Source: Clostridia bacterium (GTDB taxonomy: Bacteria; Bacillota; Clostridia; Christensenellales; Aristaeellaceae). From it: a stretch of 64,000 nt of DNA. Shown piece by piece: positions 43,186-51,302 of this stretch. The stretch covers positions 1 through 64,000 of the forward strand of contig CAAGFE010000060.1 of NCBI GenBank assembly GCA_900769075.1, given 5' to 3'. A program made the translations under genes and the position numbers. The notes under the pieces were generated by a model. The model was given only the letters and a program-made list of their open reading frames with translations, was not told where the DNA came from and did not search any database. Within the stretch, counting starts at the first letter, position 1. Every line of letters starts with the position of its first letter.

Positions 43186-44556
43186 ATGGCTGAACTGACG
43201 CCTCGCCAAATCGTCCGGGAGCTTGACCGCTATATCATTGGTCAGGAAGAGGCCAAGAGATCCGTTGCCATCGCCCTGCGCAACCGTTACCGCCGTTCCA
43301 TGGTGGATGAGCAGATGCGCGAGGAAATCAGCCCGAAGAATATCCTGATGATCGGCCCGACCGGCGTGGGCAAGACCGAGATTGCCCGCCGCCTGGCAAA
43401 GCTGGTCGCAGCGCCCTTTGTCAAAGTGGAAGCGACCAAATTCACCGAGGTCGGCTATGTTGGCCGTGACGTGGAGAGCATCATCCGCGATCTGGTGGAG
43501 AATGCCATCCGTATGGTCAAGGACGAGCATGTCAAGCGGGTTGAACCCCGTGCGAGGGTCATCGCGGAGGATCGCCTGGTGACCCTGCTGGTGCATCCGC
43601 CCAAGAAGCCCTCGGGAAATGGCCTGAGCCTGGATTATCTGCTGGGCCGCAAGCCGGCTGTGCCTGATGAGTCTGCCGACACCCCCGAGATTGCCAGAAA
43701 GCGGGAGGATGTCCGCCAGCAGCTGATGCGCGGTGAACTGGAAGAGCACGAGCTGGAAATTGAGGTGGAAGAAGCCGCCCCGACCCTGGATGTTGGCGGA
43801 AACGCCATCAGCCTCGGGGACATGATGGGCAACATGATGCCCAAGAAGACCCGTCTCCGTCGGGTAAAAGTGAAGGAAGCCCGTCGCATCCTCGAGGATG
43901 AGGAGTGCGATAAGCTCATTGATATGGACAACGTCCATGAGGAAGCGATCCGGCGCGCGGAGCAGCATGGGATTGTGTTCATCGACGAGATCGACAAGAT
44001 TGCCGGGCAGCGCGGCGGCAGCGGCCCCGACGTCAGCCGCGAAGGCGTTCAGCGGGACATTCTGCCCATTGTCGAGGGCAGCACGGTCAACACGAAATAC
44101 GGCCCGGTCAAGACCGATTTCATGCTGTTCATCGCCGCGGGCGCCTTCCATGTGTCCAAGGTCAGCGATCTGATTCCTGAGCTTCAGGGCCGTTTCCCGG
44201 TGCATGTTCAGCTCAAATCGCTGACCCGCGAGGACTTCCAGCAGATTCTGACCCAGCCTGACAACGCGCTGACGCTTCAGTACAAGGCGCTTCTGGCGGT
44301 TGACAAGGTGCACCTGACCTTCCACGAGGATGCCATTGAGGCCATTGCGGACGCCGCATTCTCGGCAAACGAAATGGCGGAGGACATCGGCGCCCGCCGC
44401 CTGCACGCTGTTTTCGAGCAGCTGCTGGAGGATATCTCCTTCAACGCGGGCGATGAGAATATGCCGCCGATTGAGCTGACCATCAACGGTGACTATGTGC
44501 GTGCCCATCTTTCCGGCGAAAACAAGCCTGCGGATATGAAAAAGTATATTCTGTGA
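43186..44556 (+). CDS. hslU: ATP-dependent protease ATPase subunit HslU (ClpY)
   Basis: 456-residue AAA+ unfoldase that feeds HslV. Walker A GPTGVGKTE near residue 57, an I-domain insertion rich in charged residues (about 110-240, with EEHELEIEVEEAAP), Walker B GIVFIDEIDKI, then the sensor region DVSREGVQRDILPIVEGS. The C-terminal residues that dock in HslV end KYIL, as usual. AAAGGAGGTCGAGTGAA precedes ATG 43186. Confidence 0.97.
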   Translation: MAELTPRQIVRELDRYIIGQEEAKRSVAIALRNRYRRSMVDEQMREEISPKNILMIGPTGVGKTEIARRLAKLVAAPFVKVEATKFTEVGYVGRDVESIIRDLVENAIRMVKDEHVKRVEPRARVIAEDRLVTLLVHPPKKPSGNGLSLDYLLGRKPAVPDESADTPEIARKREDVRQQLMRGELEEHELEIEVEEAAPTLDVGGNAISLGDMMGNMMPKKTRLRRVKVKEARRILEDEECDKLIDMDNVHEEAIRRAEQHGIVFIDEIDKIAGQRGGSGPDVSREGVQRDILPIVEGSTVNTKYGPVKTDFMLFIAAGAFHVSKVSDLIPELQGRFPVHVQLKSLTREDFQQILTQPDNALTLQYKALLAVDKVHLTFHEDAIEAIADAAFSANEMAEDIGARRLHAVFEQLLEDISFNAGDENMPPIELTINGDYVRAHLSGENKPADMKKYIL

Positions 44557-44571
44557 TGCAGAACAAACGCT

Positions 44572-44609
44572 CCGCCTGCGAAGGTTGCCCCTTTGCAGGC
44601 GGGCTTTTC
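44572..44609 (+). terminator. Terminator after hslU
   Basis: CCGCCTGC/GCAGGCGG perfect 8-bp stem (44572-44602) followed by GCTTTTCT. Its right arm holds the -35 box of the next promoter. Confidence 0.75.
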
Positions 44610-44620
44610 TGTGCTATAAT
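44593..44620 (+). promoter_or_regulatory. proC promoter
   Basis: TTGCAG (44593-44598), 16-bp spacer, TATAAT (44615-44620). It overlaps the hslU terminator stem. Confidence 0.7.
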
Positions 44621-44651
44621 AGACAGGAATCCATACAAAGGACTGATGACA

Positions 44652-45458
44652 ATGCTGAAGCTGGGCTTTCTGGGAATTGGCAACATGGGCGGAGCGATTC
44701 TGCGCGGCATATTGTCCGCCGGATTCCTGACCGAAGCAGACATTGCTGTCTGCCGCCGCGACCGGAAGAAGCTGGAAGACCTGTCCGACGAGTATCCCGG
44801 ATTGACCTGCACGGAATCCGCGCCGGAATTGGCAGAAATGTGCGATGTGATCATCCTGGCGGTGAAACCCCAGCAGATGCAGGATGTGATCGACGACATC
44901 CGCGATGAACTGGCAGGGAAGGCTGTGATCAGCATCGCAGCAGGCTGGACGGTGCAGCGCCTTGAGGAAACCCTGGCTGGCTCCGGGGCAACCTATCTGC
45001 GGGCTATGCCCAACACGCCTGCCATGATCGGCGAGGGAATGACCGCGATCTGCGAGGATTCGACCTTTGAGCAGGAGGATTTTGAATTTGCCAAGGGCAT
45101 TTTCAACGCCGTGGGCCGCACGGTGGTCCTGCCGGAAAGAATGTTCGATGGCGTGATTGCCATCAGCGGCAGCAGCCCAGCCTATGTGTTCATGATGATT
45201 GAAGCCATGGCTGACGCAGGCGTGAAGGAAGGTCTTCCGCGGGCCTGTGCCTATGAAATGGCCGCGCAGACACTGCTGGGCAGCGCGCTCATGGTTCTTC
45301 AGACGGGGACGCATCCCGCTGAACTGAAGGATGCAGTCTGTTCTCCTGCAGGAACAACCATTGAGGCTGTGGAAGAGCTGGAGCGCAAGGGCTTCCGCGC
45401 GGCTGTCATGGATGCAATGAGTGCCTGCGCGGAAAAATCTCGCAGGATGTCAAAATAA
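44652..45458 (+). CDS. proC: Pyrroline-5-carboxylate reductase
   Basis: 268-residue enzyme for the last step of proline synthesis. NAD(P)-binding start GFLGIGNMGGAILRGIL, then VILAVKPQQM, RAMPNTPAMIGEGM and the signature SPAYVFMMIEAMADAGVKEG with SPAGTTIEAV near the C-terminus. ATG 44652 was chosen over ATG 44646 for spacing to AAAGGA. Confidence 0.96.
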   Translation: MLKLGFLGIGNMGGAILRGILSAGFLTEADIAVCRRDRKKLEDLSDEYPGLTCTESAPELAEMCDVIILAVKPQQMQDVIDDIRDELAGKAVISIAAGWTVQRLEETLAGSGATYLRAMPNTPAMIGEGMTAICEDSTFEQEDFEFAKGIFNAVGRTVVLPERMFDGVIAISGSSPAYVFMMIEAMADAGVKEGLPRACAYEMAAQTLLGSALMVLQTGTHPAELKDAVCSPAGTTIEAVEELERKGFRAAVMDAMSACAEKSRRMSK

Positions 45459-45503
45459 TTTACGTGATTTTGTGCAATATTACAACAAAAGGGGAGTTAA
45501 GCC

Positions 45504-45986
45504 TTGTCTGAGACCCGTCCACGCAAGAAGGTCAACATCTATACCGATGGCGCCTGTTCCGGCAATCCCGGTCCCGGCGGCTGGGGCTGCATCCTGGAGT
45601 TTGGTCCGCACATCAAGGAGATGAGCGGCTTTATGGCCGGCACAACCAACAATCGCATGGAACTTTTTGCTGCCATCAGCGCATTGGGTGCACTCAAGGA
45701 GCCCTGTGATGTGACCCTGTATTCCGACAGCAACTACATGGTGCAGGCGTTCAATGACCACTGGATCGACGGATGGCAGAAGAAGGGGTGGAAGACTGCC
45801 TCCGGCGGGAAGGTGGAGAATCAGGATTTGTGGCTGATCCTGCTGGCCCAAACCCGCAAGCACAATGTGACGTTTGTGAAGGTGAAGGGCCACGCGGATC
45901 ATCCGCAGAACAACCGCTGTGACGAGCTGGCTACGGGGGCAATTGAGGAGTACCGCCGTATCAACGGGCGGAAGGATGAGGATTGA
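45504..45986 (+). CDS. rnhA: Ribonuclease HI
   Basis: 160-residue RNase H type 1, which cuts RNA in RNA-DNA hybrids. Catalytic acids: Asp in YTDGACSGNPGPGG, Glu in NNRMELFAA, Asp in LYSDSNYMV, Asp in RCDELATG; the basic protrusion WIDGWQKKGWKT is present. TTG 45504 is the start, 8 bases after GGGGAG; no other in-frame start has a site. A type 2 enzyme (rnhB) is also encoded in this window at 58568. Confidence 0.95.
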   Translation: MSETRPRKKVNIYTDGACSGNPGPGGWGCILEFGPHIKEMSGFMAGTTNNRMELFAAISALGALKEPCDVTLYSDSNYMVQAFNDHWIDGWQKKGWKTASGGKVENQDLWLILLAQTRKHNVTFVKVKGHADHPQNNRCDELATGAIEEYRRINGRKDED

Positions 45987-46216
45987 TGACAGCCGAAAAC
46001 GAGGAACGCCTGGCGTGGTTTGAACAGACGCAATCTGCGATCCGGAAGAACTACGATGACGCAGCGGCCGAGATGAGCAGGCTGAAGCGCGAGGGCAAGG
46101 AAAAGACCGTGACATTCCGCACGCTGTTCGGCAAGAAAACGCTGTGCAGGCAGATGCTCAGCCTGTATGAAGTCTATGGACTGTCAGAGCAGGGAATGGA
46201 TAAATCTATTCGCTAA
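45986..46216 (+). CDS. Hypothetical 76-residue protein after rnhA
   Basis: Small charged helical protein I do not recognise (MTAENEERLAWFEQTQSAIR, then a Lys-rich middle ending KTVTFRTLFGKKTLCRQML). It has no membrane segment. ATG 45986 overlaps the rnhA stop (TGATG), so the two are translationally coupled. The frame ends inside the 10-bp inverted repeat at 46204-46237. Hybrid-helix composition suggests a structural or adaptor protein; nothing more can be said. Confidence 0.6.
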   Translation: MTAENEERLAWFEQTQSAIRKNYDDAAAEMSRLKREGKEKTVTFRTLFGKKTLCRQMLSLYEVYGLSEQGMDKSIR

Positions 46217-46237
46217 ACCACAGTTTTGCGAATAGAT
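46204..46237. repeat. 10-bp inverted repeat upstream of the recombinase gene
   Basis: ATCTATTCGC and GCGAATAGAT flank a 14-base loop. There is no T-run, so a terminator role is doubtful. It lies 33 bp before the tyrosine recombinase start and could be an operator or a recombination site. Confidence 0.55.
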
Positions 46238-46269
46238 ATGCCCAAAATGTACGGAGGGGAGGACTGACG

Positions 46270-47379
46270 ATGGCCGATCAGCTGACCTACCGGGAAAAAG
46301 TCGATGCGGAACGTATTTTACAGATTCGCGCCATTGCTCAGGAGCTTCCTCCGGCATGCGCAGATTTTTTCTCTGCCATTTCCATGACGACTGGTACATT
46401 CACGCGTCTGGCCTACGCAATCGACCTGAAGACCTTCTTTCAGTTTCTTCAAACGGAGCGATTGCAGTTTTCACACAAGCCGCTCTACGCTTTTGCCGAT
46501 GAGGATTTGGCACTTGTCAGCCAACGGGATCTGACGGCCTATGTGGAATACCTCACCTTCTACTACAAGAACGAGCCGGACAGCGATGTGCCGGTCAAGC
46601 CTTTGACGAACCACGAGCTGTCCATCAAGCGCAAGCTGTGCTCCATCCGTTCATTCTACGATTATCTGTTCAAGAACGGACGGATCCCGGCCAATGTGAC
46701 GACGCTTGTTCCGCTGCCGAAAATCCATGAAAAACCGATTCTGCGCCTTTCCATGGATGAGATGCATCAGATGCTGGAACAGGCCGCTACCGGCGATGGC
46801 CTGACGGATCGCCAGAAAGCCTGGCATAAATTGACAGTCAAGCGAGATTTTGCGCTTCTTTCACTGTTTTTAGGAACAGGCATTCGCGTTTCAGAGTGTG
46901 TTGGCATGAACATCGGCGATGTGGACCTGGAAAATAATGCTTTTCTGGTCACTCGAAAGGGCGGAAATCAGGTCGTGCTGTATTTCCCGCCCGAGGTTGC
47001 AGAGGCACTGGCGGACTACATGGACGAACGTGCCGAGATCGAGGCCCAGCCTGGTCATGAAGATGCGCTGTTCCTGTCCATGCAGAAACGGCGCATCACC
47101 CAGCGCGCCGTGCAAAACCTGGTGAAAAAGTACGCCGCGATCGCCGCGCCGCTCAAACCGCGCATCAGCCCGCACAAGCTGCGCAGTACCTTCGCCACCA
47201 ACCTGTATAACAAAACCGGCGATATCTACCTGGTGGCGGACGTCCTGGGGCATGCATCTGTGGACACCACGCGCAAGCACTATGCAGATATGACCGATGC
47301 TCGTCGCCGCATGGCTGCCGAGCAGGTGGATCTGCCAACCTTTCACGAGGCTTCTTCAGATGATTCGGACAAAAAATGA
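46270..47379 (+). CDS. Tyrosine recombinase (Xer-type)
   Basis: 369-residue site-specific recombinase. The SAM-like N-terminal DNA-binding domain spans about 40-150. The catalytic domain has Arg in LGTGIRVSECVGMN, HKLRSTFATNLY (His-x-x-Arg), LGHASVDTTRKHY with the second His and nucleophile Tyr338, and the Lys in TRKGGNQ. It is somewhat longer than XerC/XerD (about 300), mostly by an N-terminal extension. Position near lexA is chromosomal and not flanked by phage genes, so a housekeeping dif recombinase is more likely than an integrase. A terminator follows. Confidence 0.88.
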   Translation: MADQLTYREKVDAERILQIRAIAQELPPACADFFSAISMTTGTFTRLAYAIDLKTFFQFLQTERLQFSHKPLYAFADEDLALVSQRDLTAYVEYLTFYYKNEPDSDVPVKPLTNHELSIKRKLCSIRSFYDYLFKNGRIPANVTTLVPLPKIHEKPILRLSMDEMHQMLEQAATGDGLTDRQKAWHKLTVKRDFALLSLFLGTGIRVSECVGMNIGDVDLENNAFLVTRKGGNQVVLYFPPEVAEALADYMDERAEIEAQPGHEDALFLSMQKRRITQRAVQNLVKKYAAIAAPLKPRISPHKLRSTFATNLYNKTGDIYLVADVLGHASVDTTRKHYADMTDARRRMAAEQVDLPTFHEASSDDSDKK

Positions 47380-47410
47380 CGCTGAGTGCATCACTGCTCA
47401 GCGTCATTTT
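47373..47410. terminator. Bidirectional terminator between convergent genes
   Basis: AAAATGACGCTGAG/CTCAGCGTCATTTT perfect 14-bp stem with A- and T-rich feet. The recombinase stop (47377-47379) lies in the left arm and the Cys-rich gene stop (47391-47393) in the loop. Confidence 0.9.
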
Positions 47411-47582
47411 CGGAATCCAGACGGATTCCTCCGATTATTATCGCCCGAAAATCGACTTCGTCCCCCATGCATTTCATGCAGTTATCGCAGATCTTGTTCG
47501 GGTCAAGGTCGCAGCGGTCGCATTCGCCGCAGCCGTCACAAATTTTCTGGTCGTCCAGGATGCACTTCTTTGGTTCAGCCAT
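47391..47582 (-). CDS. Cys-rich small protein divergent from lexA
   Basis: 63-residue protein (MAEPKKCILDDQKICDGCGE, then CDRCDLDPNKICDNCMKCM) with nine cysteines in about 34 residues and two repeats of the pattern KICDxCxxC. It should bind zinc or an iron-sulfur cluster. Similar small proteins occur in Clostridia, but no function is known to me. ATG 47582 follows GGAGGCG. It has its own promoter beside a LexA box shared with lexA, so SOS control is likely. Cytosolic; no signal peptide. Confidence 0.75.
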   Translation of the reverse strand: MAEPKKCILDDQKICDGCGECDRCDLDPNKICDNCMKCMGDEVDFRAIIIGGIRLDSENDAEQ

Positions 47583-47602
47583 ATCCATACGCCTCCAAAT
47601 GG

Positions 47603-47631
47603 ATTATACCACAGAAAGAATATTTTTGCAA
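47603..47631 (-). promoter_or_regulatory. Promoter of the Cys-rich gene
   Basis: TTGCAA (47626-47631), 17-bp spacer, TATAAT (47603-47608) on the minus strand. Its -35 lies 4 bp from the LexA box. Confidence 0.8.
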
Positions 47632-47635
47632 ACAT

Positions 47636-47649
47636 CGAACAGTTGTTTG
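47636..47649. promoter_or_regulatory. LexA (SOS) box
   Basis: CGAACAGTTGTTTG matches the Firmicute SOS box CGAAC-N4-GTTCG with one change. It overlaps the -35 of lexA and adjoins the -35 of the divergent gene, so LexA bound here should repress both. Confidence 0.82.
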
Positions 47650-47675
47650 ATTTTTGGGATCAAGTATGCTATAAT
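47647..47675 (+). promoter_or_regulatory. lexA promoter
   Basis: TTGATT (47647-47652), 17-bp spacer, TATAAT (47670-47675). The -35 box overlaps the LexA box, which gives autoregulation. Confidence 0.88.
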
Positions 47676-47711
47676 AACCTTATCCTTCAACAATGAAAAG
47701 GTGGTATTTGT

Positions 47712-48323
47712 ATGCAGAGACCCCGCGGCGACAATCAGCAGCGTATTCTTGATTTCATTAAGTCTGAAATCCAAACCAAGGGCTATCCGCCGTCTGTGCG
47801 TGAGATTGCGGTGGCGGTTGGGCTGAAGTCCACCTCCACGGTTCACGGACACCTGCAGCGGCTGGAAAAGCGCGGTCTGCTCCACCGTGATGCGATGAAG
47901 CCCCGCGCCATGGAAGTCATGGGCGACCCGAATTTTGTGCGCAACAATTCCACCGCCGTGCCCGTTGTTGGCCGGGTGACGGCCGGCGTCCCGATCCTTG
48001 CCGAAGAGAATCTGGATGACTATGTCGCCATTCCCGACGTCATGCTGGGTGACGGCGAGCATTTCATCCTCCTCGTCCGCGGCGATTCCATGATCGAAGC
48101 CGGTATTCTGGATGGAGACTATATTGTTGTGAAAAAGTGCAGCGAGGCGCTCAACGGTGATATCGTCGTTGCCATGATTGACGATTCCGCTACGGTCAAG
48201 CGTTTCTTCAAGGAAAACGGACACTTCCGCCTCCAGCCGGAAAACAGCTCCATGGATCCCATTCTGGCTGATGAAGTGACCATTCTTGGCAAGGTGGTGT
48301 CCCTGTATCGCCTGGTCAAATAA
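47712..48323 (+). CDS. lexA: LexA repressor
   Basis: 203-residue SOS repressor. N-terminal winged-helix DNA-binding domain (IQTKGYPPSVREIAVAVGLK, STVHGHLQRLEKRG). The self-cleavage Ala-Gly bond is in VTAGVPIL (about residue 90). The serine-lysine dyad is Ser in GDSMIEAGI (about 127) and Lys in DDSATVKRF. RecA-bound single-stranded DNA triggers cleavage. Expressed from a self-repressed promoter. Confidence 0.97.
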   Translation: MQRPRGDNQQRILDFIKSEIQTKGYPPSVREIAVAVGLKSTSTVHGHLQRLEKRGLLHRDAMKPRAMEVMGDPNFVRNNSTAVPVVGRVTAGVPILAEENLDDYVAIPDVMLGDGEHFILLVRGDSMIEAGILDGDYIVVKKCSEALNGDIVVAMIDDSATVKRFFKENGHFRLQPENSSMDPILADEVTILGKVVSLYRLVK

Positions 48324-48389
48324 CTCGCTTCCCGATTCCTTCTTGCAGATGAAAGCACATTCATATCCCGTGATAAGTTTTCAAAAACC

Positions 48390-48418
48390 TTGTCAAAAGG
48401 AATGAAATGTGTTATAAT
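48390..48418 (+). promoter_or_regulatory. Promoter of the hemolysin III family gene
   Basis: TTGTCA (48390-48395), 17-bp spacer, TATAAT (48413-48418), 33 bp before the start codon. Confidence 0.85.
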
Positions 48419-48450
48419 GAGATCATGAAATCCGCAAGGAGGTTTTTGAT

Positions 48451-49113
48451 GTGACTGAAATCAAGCAACACCGTATTTCTATCCCCAAGTATACCCTGGG
48501 GGAAGAGCTCATGAACAGTATCACCCACGGCGTTGGCGCTGGCCTGGGCATCGCAGCGCTTGTCCTGTGTATCGTGAAGAGCAGCCGCCCGCTGGATGGA
48601 TACAAGCTGGCGTCGAGCATCGTTTTTGGTTTGACCATGACGCTGCTGTATCTGATGAGCTGCCTTTATCATGCGCTCAAGGTCAACCGTGCCAAGCGCG
48701 TTTTCCGCGTGATCGACCACTGCACGATTTTTCTGCTGATCGCCGGCACCTATACGCCCTACACGCTTATCTCGCTGCGCGGCGTCACTGGATGGATTCT
48801 GTTCGGCGTGGTATGGGGTGTTGGCATCCTGGGCATTGTGCTGAATGCGGTCAGCCTGAAGCGATTTGCAAAGATTTCTGTGGCGTGCTATATTGCTCTG
48901 GGTTGGGCGGTTATCTTTTCCATCAACCAGCTGATTGAGGCGCTGGATCCAACCGGCTTCTGGCTTCTGCTGGCGGGCGGAATTGCCTACACAGTCGGCG
49001 CCATCCTTTACGGGATCGGTTCCAAGAAGCGCTATTTTCATTCCATCTTTCATTTTTTCTGCTTGATTGGCACCATCCTACATTTCTTTTCAATCTATCT
49101 GTATGTTCTGTAA
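48451..49113 (+). CDS. Hemolysin III family membrane protein (YqfA/TrhA-like)
   Basis: 220-residue seven-helix membrane protein of the PAQR/hemolysin III family. Conserved motifs: EELMNSITHGVGAGLGI, LMSCLYHAL, FRVIDHCTIFLLIAGTYTPY and FHFFCLIGTILHFF, whose histidines and Asp form a likely metal site. Bacterial members affect membrane properties; the name hemolysin is historical. GTG 48451 is the start, after CAAGGAGG. Confidence 0.92.
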   Translation: MTEIKQHRISIPKYTLGEELMNSITHGVGAGLGIAALVLCIVKSSRPLDGYKLASSIVFGLTMTLLYLMSCLYHALKVNRAKRVFRVIDHCTIFLLIAGTYTPYTLISLRGVTGWILFGVVWGVGILGIVLNAVSLKRFAKISVACYIALGWAVIFSINQLIEALDPTGFWLLLAGGIAYTVGAILYGIGSKKRYFHSIFHFFCLIGTILHFFSIYLYVL

Positions 49114-49124
49114 TGGAGGATTGT

Positions 49125-49619
49125 ATGCATCAGGAAATACAGTGGCCCACCGGGAAAAATGATCTGTATGATCTGCTCGCCAGGCAACTGGCAGCACTGG
49201 TTACGGAGTGTCCTCCGATTTCGGCACTGTCCAATGCGGCTGCACTCCTGTGGGATGCGCTGAATGAAATCAACTGGGCAGGTTTCTACCTTCTGAAGGA
49301 TGATATGCTCCACCTGGGCCCCTTCCAGGGAAAGCCTGCCTGTATGTCTATCCCGATGGGTCGGGGCGTATGCGGCACGGCTGCGGCCACGCGTGAAGTT
49401 CAGCTGGTTCAGGATGTGCACCAGTTTCCGGGACATATCGCCTGTGACAGCGCCTCCAATTCGGAAATTGTCCTTCCCCTCATCAAGAATGGAATCCTAC
49501 TCGGCGTGATGGACATTGATTCACCGGTTTTTGCGCGCTTTGATGAAGCAGACGTCGCGGGACTTGCCAGGCTGTGCGACATTCTGGTGCAGCTTGACTG
49601 GTCAAGCGGACTGCTGTAA
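49125..49619 (+). CDS. Free methionine-(R)-sulfoxide reductase (GAF domain)
   Basis: 164-residue single GAF-domain enzyme that reduces free Met-R-sulfoxide. The three catalytic/resolving cysteines of fRMsr are kept: PACMSIPMGRGVCGTAAAT holds two and HIACDSASNSEIVLPL the third. WAGFYLLKDDMLHLGPFQG is typical. ATG 49125 follows GGAGGA; ATG 49113 would overlap the upstream stop and lack a site. It may be co-transcribed with the hemolysin III gene. Confidence 0.93.
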   Translation: MHQEIQWPTGKNDLYDLLARQLAALVTECPPISALSNAAALLWDALNEINWAGFYLLKDDMLHLGPFQGKPACMSIPMGRGVCGTAAATREVQLVQDVHQFPGHIACDSASNSEIVLPLIKNGILLGVMDIDSPVFARFDEADVAGLARLCDILVQLDWSSGLL

Positions 49620-49629
49620 GCAAAAAGAA

Positions 49630-49663
49630 GGCAGAGGAGTGTTGAAACTCCCCTGCCCTTTTT
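49630..49663. terminator. Bidirectional terminator between fRMsr and galT genes
   Basis: GGCAGAGGAGT/ACTCCCCTGCC stem (one mismatch, loop GTTGAA) flanked by CTTTTTC on the plus strand and TTCTTTTTG on the minus strand. Confidence 0.85.
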
Positions 49664-49669
49664 CTGCTG

Positions 49670-51208
49670 TCATTCAGCATCATACCCCAAGCTTGCCATG
49701 AACCGCTTGAAGCCATTCAGGCCTTCAGCATCCTGCTTGTAAACGCCGGCATCTGCCAAAACCTGCGCGCAGACCTTCGCAACTTCGCTGCGGAGGAGCG
49801 CGCCAGCTTCCGCATGATCCTTGCAGATGCCATGCTCCGCAACAATTCCCTGTACCCAGTCGAAATGCTTTGCGCTCATGTCGCTCTCATCGGGGCGAAT
49901 CATCGGACGCTCACCGGTCAGGAAATCCTCCAGGGCCGCCAGTTCAGTTTTCAGGCGGCCGGGCAGGATGAACAGCCCCATCACCTCAATGAGACCGATG
50001 TTCTCCTTTTTGATGTGGTGGAGCGGCGCATGAGGATGGAAGATGCCCAGCGGATGTTCGTCGCTGGTGCGGTTGTTGCGGAGCACAAGGTTCAGCTTGT
50101 ACTCGCCCTCCACCTTGCGGAGGATCGGCGTGATGGTGTTGTGAGGGGTGCTGTCGGTTTCGGCATACACTTCGCAGGCAGGGTCAGAATAGCCACGCCA
50201 GGCATTCAGGATGCGGTCTGCCTCATTGATGAGGGACGCTTCATCCGTGCCGCTCAGCTGCACGGCGGACATCGGCCAGTCAAGGATTGCGGACTTCACA
50301 CCGGTCACCGGCGCCTTCAGCGCCACCTTGACGGGCGCCTTATCCATTGGGAAGGAATAGCGGCCGCCCTGGAAATGATCATGATTCAGGATGGAACCGC
50401 CGACAATCGGCAGATCTGCATTGGAGCCCAGCATATAATGCGGGAGCTGGCGCACAAAATCAAACAGGCGCTCGAAGGTCCCGCGGCTGATCTTCATGGG
50501 CGTGTGCTGGCCGTTAAATACGATGCAGTGTTCCTCATAATAGGCATAGGGGGAATACTGGACATACCAGTCCTGACCTGCCAGCTTGATCGGGACAACG
50601 CGATGATTCTGGCGGGCCGGGAAATTGCTGCGGCCCCGGTAGCCGGGGTTTTCCACGCACAGCATGCACTTGGGATAACCAACGCTGGGGGCGTTCTTGA
50701 GTTTGGCGATTTCCTTGGGATCCTTTTCCGGTTTGGAGAGGTTGATGGTGATTTCCAGCTCGCCTGCGGGGCTGTCAGCGAAATAGCGCACATTCTGCGC
50801 GATGGCATCTACCTTGATATAGTCGCAGGCACGGCACATCTGGTAAAAACGATCGGTGGCCTGCTGGGCGCTGCCATGGGAGACATCCGCCAGGAAGGCG
50901 TCGCGCACGGCCTTGGGAGAGGGCGTCAGCAACCCCATGATCCGCGCAGAAAACAGATCCCGGGCATAGCCCATGTTTTCGATCAGGCCCTTTTCCACGG
51001 CCAGGTCGCAGAACTCACGCAGGAGCATTGTTGCCGTATCGGGGACGTTTTCAGGAAGAACCGGCGTGCCTTCCGGCGCATCCAGATCCATCACGTCCAG
51101 CAGCAGATTGCGGTAGTACGGACGATCCACGTTTTCAATCAGCTGCTTGTCTTCTGCGAAAATGAGCAATTCTTCAATACATTGGGTTACCTTCTCTGAC
51201 CATTTCAT
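49670..51208 (-). CDS. galT: UTP/UDP-glucose--hexose-1-phosphate uridylyltransferase, GalT class II
   Basis: 512-residue Firmicute-type GalT (class II), which swaps galactose-1-phosphate for the glucose-1-phosphate of UDP-glucose in the Leloir pathway. Motifs include YPKCMLCVENPGYRGRSNFP, YSPYAYYEEHCIVFNGQH, SNADLPIVGGSILNHDHFQG (His-x-His-like active site) and EYKLNLVLRNNRTSDEHP. ATG 51208 follows AAAAGAGGAACTG. No galK or galE adjoins it; an epimerase-family gene lies at 24658. Confidence 0.95.
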   Translation of the reverse strand: MKWSEKVTQCIEELLIFAEDKQLIENVDRPYYRNLLLDVMDLDAPEGTPVLPENVPDTATMLLREFCDLAVEKGLIENMGYARDLFSARIMGLLTPSPKAVRDAFLADVSHGSAQQATDRFYQMCRACDYIKVDAIAQNVRYFADSPAGELEITINLSKPEKDPKEIAKLKNAPSVGYPKCMLCVENPGYRGRSNFPARQNHRVVPIKLAGQDWYVQYSPYAYYEEHCIVFNGQHTPMKISRGTFERLFDFVRQLPHYMLGSNADLPIVGGSILNHDHFQGGRYSFPMDKAPVKVALKAPVTGVKSAILDWPMSAVQLSGTDEASLINEADRILNAWRGYSDPACEVYAETDSTPHNTITPILRKVEGEYKLNLVLRNNRTSDEHPLGIFHPHAPLHHIKKENIGLIEVMGLFILPGRLKTELAALEDFLTGERPMIRPDESDMSAKHFDWVQGIVAEHGICKDHAEAGALLRSEVAKVCAQVLADAGVYKQDAEGLNGFKRFMASLGYDAE

Positions 51209-51256
51209 TGTCAGTTCCTCTTTTCGTGGCGGAATAACCGCTTTCTTTCTCCATTG

Positions 51257-51285
51257 ATTATACAGAAAGAAGGCGGTCATGTCAA
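51257..51285 (-). promoter_or_regulatory. galT promoter
   Basis: TTGACA (51280-51285), 17-bp spacer, TATAAT (51257-51262) on the minus strand; consensus match. Confidence 0.9.
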
Positions 51286-51302
51286 TTCAAAGAATGAGGT
51301 TG

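Noticed and set aside
42592..44508. 638-codon minus-strand open frame over hslV-hslU
   Set aside because: Same kind of antisense shadow; no start signals.
46204..46237. dif site
   Set aside because: The inverted repeat has a 14-base centre and no match to Bacillus dif; XerC/D sites have 11-bp arms and a 6-bp centre.
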